A DNA stretch of 64,000 bases from assembly GCA_905250025.1 (NCBI GenBank), contig CAJNOJ010000208.1, positions 62,001 through 126,000 of the forward strand. Reading direction: 5' to 3'. Shown here piece by piece: positions 57,393-64,000 of this stretch (its first letter is position 1; each line of letters begins with the position of its first letter). The notes beneath the pieces were generated by a model. That model made no database searches and was not told the origin of the DNA. It worked only from the letters and a program-made list of their open reading frames with translations. Source of the stretch: Adineta ricciae (lineage: Eukaryota; Rotifera; Eurotatoria; Adinetida; Adinetidae). Made by a program: the position numbers and the translations under genes.

Positions 57393-57499
57393 GTAAGTCT
57401 CTTTTGATATTTAATTGAGAAACATAAGCTTAGTGGATTTCTATCGTTTAAAACCATAGTCGGATAGAAAATTCTGACTACTTGACGTCAAAATCATTT

Positions 57500-57942
57500 T
57501 TATTTCAACACGACATCAATTTCTTTAATGTCAAATTTAGAATTATCTGATCGACCACTGATATGTATAGCAGTACCGTCTGTCCAAAATCCATCGCCGA
57601 ACTATCAAGTAGAACATCTTTACTTTTTCTGTTCTGAAACGCTGTCGAATATGACTATCATCCAAAAAAGTTCAACGCAGGTTTAATGAAACTCATGCTC
57701 AGCAATATCAAACATTTTGGAATCAGTCAACAAATATGACGTATGTGGAAAATCCAACGGAGATTATTTACACTTGGTTTTCGCTACCTGGCATGTACAT
57801 CGTCAAAGAAAGTTTTCCTCACTTCGTCGAAGCGCAATTCTATTACACAGCTAATGCATCACGTATCCTAGGAAACGACACTTGGGAAATATGGGTTCAA
57901 TTTATCAATGGACAACCTTTTCATTTATCGGGCACTTTCTAA
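57500..57942 (+). pseudogene. Broken ectodomain-like exon downstream of ART
   Basis: Allele of 43117-43549. The splice acceptor CAG has become CAA, an extra A near 57666 shifts the frame, and only the last 68 codons stay open. The first allele is open throughout. Confidence 0.5.
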
Positions 57943-58519
57943 AAAGGATGACTTTTATGTATTGTTTCGTAAATAAAAGGGTTTCGTACATGTCGGATTA
58001 TAGAAAATAGTTACGGTAGTTAAAAATTAGAATGTGAGATTATAATAGTTTTTGTATACCGTTCGTGCGGCAGATGAGTTTCTATCTAATTAATTGATGA
58101 AGCTTTTCTTGAGGGTGAGGAGAGTTTGGGGAATAGTTTTTTATGATTCTAATCGATAGAGTTCATCGGGTTCTACTCGAAAACAGTGACGCTAGAGTTG
58201 AAACACATATGTGAGCCTATCCGGAGTTCGGACAGAAAAAGGTCATGTCCTTGTCCTTGACATTCAACATGGGTTCTTTGGAAATTTATTAGATTCTATA
58301 ATCTAAATGAATTCGCTTTTTCTCTTGATACAATGTTCAGCAAAAAATTATGAATTAGAAACTTTGAAGACAGTTTTTTATCTTATTGCGTATTATGACC
58401 CTACAGGACTTTCTCGTATACATATATAACGCTTTATTATATGCTATAAGCGAACATCGCTTCTGTAGCAGGAAAAAAACAGACGTTACTGACGTGAGAG
58501 AAAATCAATTCAGAGATAC

Positions 58520-59861
58520 TTTTTCCAGAAACTGATGTTTTGTTCGATTTAGTTGAAACAGAACATGATTGAAGAGTGACAATTTTTGTTTTGTTACTCG
58601 ATTTCGTATGCTCTTTGGAATTCTGCCCCTTTTGAATACCTGCTTTCGTTGCTTTGCTAACGTTGGGTTCGTGAGGTATTCATTCAAATAGATGTTTGAC
58701 ATTTTGTGCTGTAAGAAATCTTCGATCACACTGGCATTTGTTTTCGAGAATCGTAGGCGTTAGTTTATCCCAATGTGCTCTTACTAATTCTTCGATTCTA
58801 TAGTACTTTGGCAGGTTTTCAATTTGGACAGTTCTTGCATCGTACCATTGATGAGTTATCCTAAATATTTTTCTGTTGAGTGCTTCCATTTGATTCTTTT
58901 TATCTCTCGAGAGCATTGAATAGATGTTTAAGATTGGTTGGACGTACGACCTAATGAAGGCATTGCATAGACGATAGTTTACTTCTTCACACATCATACG
59001 ACTAGATGCTAATCTTTTGAAAACGTTGATGTTTGTGTATATTTTCGATCTGATGTAGTCCAGATGTGGTGAGAAGAATAGATTTGCGTCTATTATTGTG
59101 CCTAAGTATTTGATTTGTTTCACATGGTTGATTATATGACCTCTACATCTAATAACAGGTATCTCACGAGCACCCTTACGATTGTAAAGTGTCCAGAACT
59201 TTTTTCGATAGTTGATAGATGGTTTCCATTTCTTAGAATATTTAATTAGACGAACTAGCACTTGTTTTAACTGTTTAATCATCGATTCAATCATGTTTAT
59301 CGATGATAATGCAGATGACGGAGCAATTAGTATGGCCAGATCATCGGCGTACAGATGTTTCCAATGAATTGTTGATAGTGCTTCCAGTATGTCATAATGA
59401 TAGACAATGGACAACACCGGCCCCACACAACTTCATTGAGGAACTCCCTTTGATAAGTTGAAAGTGACGGACGATATTTCTTCAATAAAAATGTAAGCTT
59501 TCCTTTCTTCGAGATAATGTCGCAGCCATTGCATTAGGTAGAGTGGACAATTTAGTTTCGTTAGTTTCAACCAGAGACCATTGAACCACAGTTGGTTGAA
59601 AGCGGAACTAAAATCCACAAAAAGTGCAGCAGTTGCTGTATTCATTGATAAACTTTGTCTGATTTGATCGATCATTGATACAAGACGAACTGCCATGTTA
59701 TGCTTTGGCCTAAAACCAGTTTGTTCTTGAGGTAGAATGCCTGCATCTTTAGCCCAAATTTGGAAATGAGAGAGAAAGCATTTTTCGAACAGTTTAGAAA
59801 AACATCGAAGTAATGAGATTGGTCTCGTTTTATCGACCGATATAGTTTTTGATTGACTTTC
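58520..59861 (-). mobile_element. Dead LINE reverse-transcriptase fragment, second allele
   Basis: Allele of 45690-46998. The glycine codon of the GVPQG block is replaced by a stop (TGA, 59433-59435), splitting the frame into 58680-59426 and 59433 upward. The YADD site remains. It stays open past the point where the first allele has its stop (after RAHWDKL), so each allele carries different inactivating changes. Confidence 0.85.
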
Positions 59862-60800
59862 TCATATAAAAGCAATACTAAATAAAAAAAAACCTAATCA
59901 GAGGATTAACTGCGATTATGAATTCTGTAGGCGAAATTACATGAGGAAAAAACTCGAGAGTTTTCATTCCCAATTATTACAATGAGTCCTTCCTCGGAAA
60001 AAAATTGTTCCCAACTAAATTATTCGCCCTAACCAAAATTAAGAAAAATTCCGAAAATCTTCCCATAGTGGATCAGATAAAAAGAAGTAGACTATGCAAT
60101 TTTAGCCTCGTAACACCAAAAACATGACAAAGTGGAACTGAAATTACAACAGCAAACAATACTTTAAATAAAAGTATTCGAATAAATCGATAATCTTTTG
60201 AACGCATTGTTTTACTTCTTATGTTGTTATCGTGCGGAGCAAAATTATTAGTCTTTCTGAGGGAGTGGTCCCCTTCATATCTCTTGTAACTGCACACATC
60301 GTTTGGATAATTAAGAAGTCTTTTTGTTCGTTTGTTGTTAGTAATACAATTATAGTTTTTTTCAATTTTACTGTACATACTATTGTTTAGCTGTACTTTT
60401 CATATACATACTCGCTTATACTCAATATTCACTTCTTTTAGTGTTAGGTATAGCTACAGAACATTTTTTTTCTGTCGTGTAGTTGTTGATTATATCATCA
60501 TTGTGTCTTTATATGTAGTATTGAAAAACAAATAAATGCACTTCGTATCAGTAAACATTTTCTCTTAAATAAAATAAACAAAAACTTAACAGCAATTTGA
60601 CTATATATTTATCTTTCAGTTGAGGATAAAGCGAGTTAGCTTCGGCGAGCGTTATTTTTTTTAATAGTTAGTTTTATCTATTTAATAAAACCTTTATTAA
60701 TAAAATAATACAAGAAATAGCAGAATTTACTGTTGACAGTAGAAATTACAAGAAATCAAACTATACTTTATATTATTTTAAAAATCTTATTGAACTTTTT
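59862..60800. other. Intergenic, with dispersed motif copy 4
   Basis: Allelic to 47002-47937. No gene is supported. Dispersed motif at 60617-60654. Confidence 0.45.
60617..60654. repeat. Dispersed 37-bp motif, copy 4
   Basis: Allele of 47754-47791, with GTTGAGG in place of GTCGAGG and TTCGGCG in place of TTCGACG. Confidence 0.4.
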
Positions 60801-62517
60801 TCAGATTTTCTTGTATAATACTGTAATTGAACTCATTGTATTAACAGTCCAATCTGTATTATATTTCTCAATGAATGCTCCATTCAATCCTGACACCTTA
60901 TAAAACTGTGAGCCGCCTATAATATCTAAATTAAATTCAGCTGACCATTGACCACTTGTCGTACCACCAAATTGTTGTGTACAGTCAGTTGCTGAAAAGC
61001 AAAATTGTAATGCGTCAATCCAAGCACCAGATTGTACTCTTAAAACTCTTAGTTCCTTATTGACTAAACTGAATTGACCTTTGTTTCCAATTTTAAATCC
61101 AAAAAAGCGAACAGTATTGTCTGTGTAGGTAAATTCCAAACCATGAACGTAATTGTCATGATAAACNAAACAAACATGTAAACTGTAATGGCAAATTCTG
61201 TGGCCTAATGAACTTTGTTGGATTGTTTATAACAACTTCTCTACACATGCCAAATAAATCTGATTCCTTGGCTTGAATTTGTGCTGTAGTCATATCAGTT
61301 TGTAATACATGGATTTTTGGATCTAAAAGAAAATAAATCTATATCCTACAATCACTTCTAAATAGAAACTATTCGATTGCTTACAATATTCTTCATTTAT
61401 AAGTTCACTTTCATCCAATCTAAAGCAACGATGACCAGAAATATTATTTCGCTTATAAATTTGATCATCTGTAAACGCTTGCCAAAGCCATGCCATTGTT
61501 CGATACTTCCATTTAGCTGATTCTAAATTATTTACTTCACCTGGTTCCGTATCATAAACTAATTTGCTGTCCTTCGCAACAACCATAACCAAGTGTACGG
61601 GTTCAACTGTCGAGTCCTCTTCGTAGACTAAATTTATCGTCAAACTACATTTCGCTCCTTGGTTTGAAGTTTCCTTAAAAAAAAATTAATAATGAATATA
61701 CTAACAAGAAAAAAATATTAAAATGTAGTACATCGTAAGTGATGGTGATTTTGTTAGTTCCCTTCTCAAGCTTTATTAAGCCTTTGAATTGATTAAAGAT
61801 GTTGACAGGCCATTGAGTATCGATTTTATCTGCATAGTTGATTGAGTTTGCATTATTCACATGAATGTTACGTATTGTGTTCTGCCCATCATTAGTAATG
61901 ATCTCGCCATTAAATATTACAGTTTTATGATTGAATATTTCATTGTCTTTCATATTTGTCAACGAAATTGTGCAATGTTTTTGCGTTGAATCGATCAATT
62001 GGTACGACACACTTAATATATTTAAAGTATTAACGGTCCAATATGCAGTATATTTCTCAATATATGCTCCACTTAATGCAACAATTTTATAATTTTGATT
62101 TGTTAAATTATTTAAATTGAATTCAACGATTTCACCACCTCCAGTACCACCAAAATGTTGTGTACAATCAGTTGCTGAGAAACAAAATTGTATCGAATCG
62201 ACCCAAGCGCCAGATTTTACTCTCAAAATTCTTATCTCTTTCTTTATTAAGCTAACTGTGCTTTTAGTTCCTAATTTGTATCCAACAGAATTTACAGTAT
62301 TATCTGTAAATGTGAATTCCAAACCATGAATATATATATCATGATAAACACTGATTGATTTGAGTTTTGCATTTTGAGTGTTTGTGAAATCGATAGTAAA
62401 AGGAACTTGATCCGCTTGAACTGAACCAAAGTTTTGTGATTTCAATATTTGCGTTGCTGATGCACTATTTACTATTGCTATGAAGCTGCACAGATAAAGA
62501 ACATATGAACAGCGCAT
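60801..62517 (-). CDS. Jacalin-metallopeptidase-jacalin protein, second allele with internal gap
   Basis: Allele of 47938-50635. Present: exon 1 (61732-62517, signal peptide and first jacalin domain), exon 2 (61385-61673), the 5' part of exon 3 (61168-61322) and the 3' part of exon 5 (60801-61166, second jacalin domain). The single N at 61167 replaces the stretch matching 48304-49283, about 980 bp. That stretch holds the HELGH zinc site, the Met-turn exon and the start of exon 5. This is an assembly gap, not evidence of a catalytically dead allele. Confidence 0.75.
61167..61167. other. Unsized assembly gap (single N)
   Basis: The flanks match 48303 and 49284 of the first allele, so roughly 0.98 kb is missing. 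Confidence 0.9.
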
Positions 62518-62626
62518 AGTTGTTTTTATCTAAAATATATAATGTGTTTATTATGTATAACTATGCAACAAATATGTACTATTTATCGATCAGTTATACA
62601 ATTACGTTTTGTTTTTATATTCCGCA

Positions 62627-63214
62627 CAGGGCTCTGCGTGGGATGGGATGGGACGGGACGAAAAAAACCGTCCCGTGGGATAATTTTTTCTTCGTGCATC
62701 CCATGGGATGGGATAGGACAGAAATTTTTTGTCTTTTTTAAAAAATACATATCGTCATTTATTTAAATACAAAAAAAATAATTGAGTATCTTAGAGTCAT
62801 AAATGAAGACCCCCTCATCTCCCTCAGGAACAAGATGCCCGGCCTTAAATTATGTCGCGACACACTCGGATCAAAACTTAGCCAAATTTTCGCCAAAACA
62901 CACATTTTCCCCAAAAATTTTATTCAAGTGGCTTTCTGTTATGTCAGTAGAGACATCTCCTGACATAACACTTTCTAAGCATGAGTGAATTTTTTACTTC
63001 GAACTTGCAACATCTTTATTTTGATCGAGATTATCGTCTAGTTGTTATGCGTCGTAACCCCCCAAAGAGTCTTTTGAAAACATACTTTGATGTTACTTTT
63101 GTTGAAGAATTTAAAACAGTATCTATATGATTTTTTTCGATAAACTGGAAAATTTTACATAAACGTTTATCCCATTGGATGGGATGGGATTATCCCATCC
63201 CACGCGGAGTCCTG
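62627..63214. mobile_element. 588-bp MITE-like element with terminal inverted repeats
   Basis: The left end reads CAGGGCTCTGCGTGGGATGG; the right end read inward on the other strand is CAGGACTCCGCGTGGGATGG. The interior is non-coding, AT-rich and carries further GGGATGGGAT/ATCCCATCCC blocks. The flanks are ATTCCGCA and GTTCTCAA. In the other allele the left flank reads GTTCTGCA, which matches the right flank at 6 of 8 positions, so a decayed 8-bp target duplication (as for hAT elements) is possible. Confidence 0.65.
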
Positions 63215-64000
63215 GTTCTCAATACAGAGTATCGCGTTCTAGTAAAAGCGCATTATAATTTTACTATATACTTTTGCCTAGTGAATGCAAACGGAGTAAA
63301 AAAAAGCGCTTTTATCCTAAATAAAAAGTCTTGAGTAGGTCTTTATAAATATTTACTTTCAATTATGATCAATTACATTTCTTATTTTTAGCTAACAAAA
63401 AATGAACCTTCAAAAGCAAAATTTATATTCTCTATAAATAATAAACTACGTGGATTTTTAATTATAATTTGCATCCAGTTCTGCACAGAAATGTGGGCCA
63501 TAAGATTAGATAACATTAATTATATTTCGGTAAAGCTGATATCTAGTAAATGATATATTCCCTCGATTCAAGGGAGAGTCAGACGAAGGAATGCATTTGT
63601 TTGTTTGCCTGTCGTCGAGTCAAAGATCAAAGATAAAAAAGAACACTCACGGGAAACTCATGATAAAAGAAAAGCACATTCATCCTCAAGTTTGATCAAA
63701 GGTAGTCGAGGTCGAGGAATAGATTGACACTAGTTAGTTTTAAATTAATGTATATAATTCACCCCTAGTGACAAAAAAATTATTAGATCAAATTCAGTTG
63801 AGAGTTAAGCGAGTTCTAACGAGGAGCATCTTGAGGGTGATAATCAATAGAATGATCTATGAATGAAAACAAAAAAAAGTAAACTATGAAATCATTAACC
63901 ATAGTGCAAATCATCGATAAGTGAGAAAAGAAGAAAAATACGAGTGATCGACTCTACTGTATAGAATCATTCACAACGATACGTCTATTTCTGTTTTAAA
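63215..64000. other. Non-coding right end of the window
   Basis: No gene recognised. A short copy of the dispersed motif (63793-63826) abuts a copy of the breakpoint motif (63827-63840). Confidence 0.45.

Noticed and set aside
1..62712. True tandem duplication of a multi-gene segment
   Set aside because: All copy borders coincide with single Ns or overlaps, and the broken FG-GAP gene is completed only by a non-adjacent contig.

Overview
The window looks like nuclear DNA of a bdelloid rotifer. It is AT-rich, with very short GT-AG introns (mostly 46-62 bp). The families are bdelloid-typical: FG-GAP/VCBS propellers on a membrane stalk, many rhodopsin-type GPCRs, ADP-ribosyltransferases with TPRs, NHL-type relics, and intronless oxygenases of likely foreign origin. 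Two diverged copies of almost every gene (about 4-5% amino-acid difference where I counted by eye) fit the highly diverged alleles of bdelloids. The genus is not certain; Adineta is my guess from the divergence.

The key structural point is that two haplotypes appear to be laid end to end by the assembly. Six single-N characters (7001, 26064, 34986, 37579, 53145, 61167) mark contig joins. Haplotype 1 is 1-7000 followed by 26065-34985. Haplotype 2 is 7002-26063. Both run into a shared contig starting at 34987. Later, 38766-50828 is matched by 53146-62710. Two joins carry identical 221-bp overlaps, one of which inserts a false pair of TPRs into a coding region; the last join hides about 0.98 kb.

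Region by region: 1-7000 holds the start of a GPI-type surface protein, two adjacent pseudogenes (a GPCR and a two-membrane-segment ectodomain protein), an intact GPCR and an FG-GAP gene cut at the contig end. 7002-10138 holds the 5' part of a cathepsin L gene, a small secreted Cys-rich protein, an NHL relic and the full GPI-type gene. 10139-17535 is the allele of 1-7000. 17576-26063 and its allele 26481-34985 hold a very long minus-strand gene with three tandem two-TM ectodomains, a type II membrane FG-GAP protein, a 2OG-Fe(II) oxygenase and a DEG/ENaC channel. 35321-39016 encodes one spliced protein: bdelloid N-domain, ADP-ribosyltransferase, TPRs, nucleoredoxin-like domain, ZZ finger. Then come a minus-strand GPCR, a second ADP-ribosyltransferase with a C-terminal membrane segment, a dead LINE fragment and a secreted jacalin-metallopeptidase-jacalin protein. 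All of these are repeated in 53146-62517. Palindromic elements, a MITE-like element and short dispersed motifs sit in the allele-specific sequence.

Most genes encode cell-surface or secreted products (receptors, channels, propellers, lectin-protease), with ADP-ribosylation proteins as the main intracellular set. Several genes were recovered only by joining exons across short introns: cathepsin L, the triple-domain protein, the ART-nucleoredoxin fusion, the GPCR C-terminus and the metallopeptidase. No tRNA, rRNA or CRISPR array was recognised.
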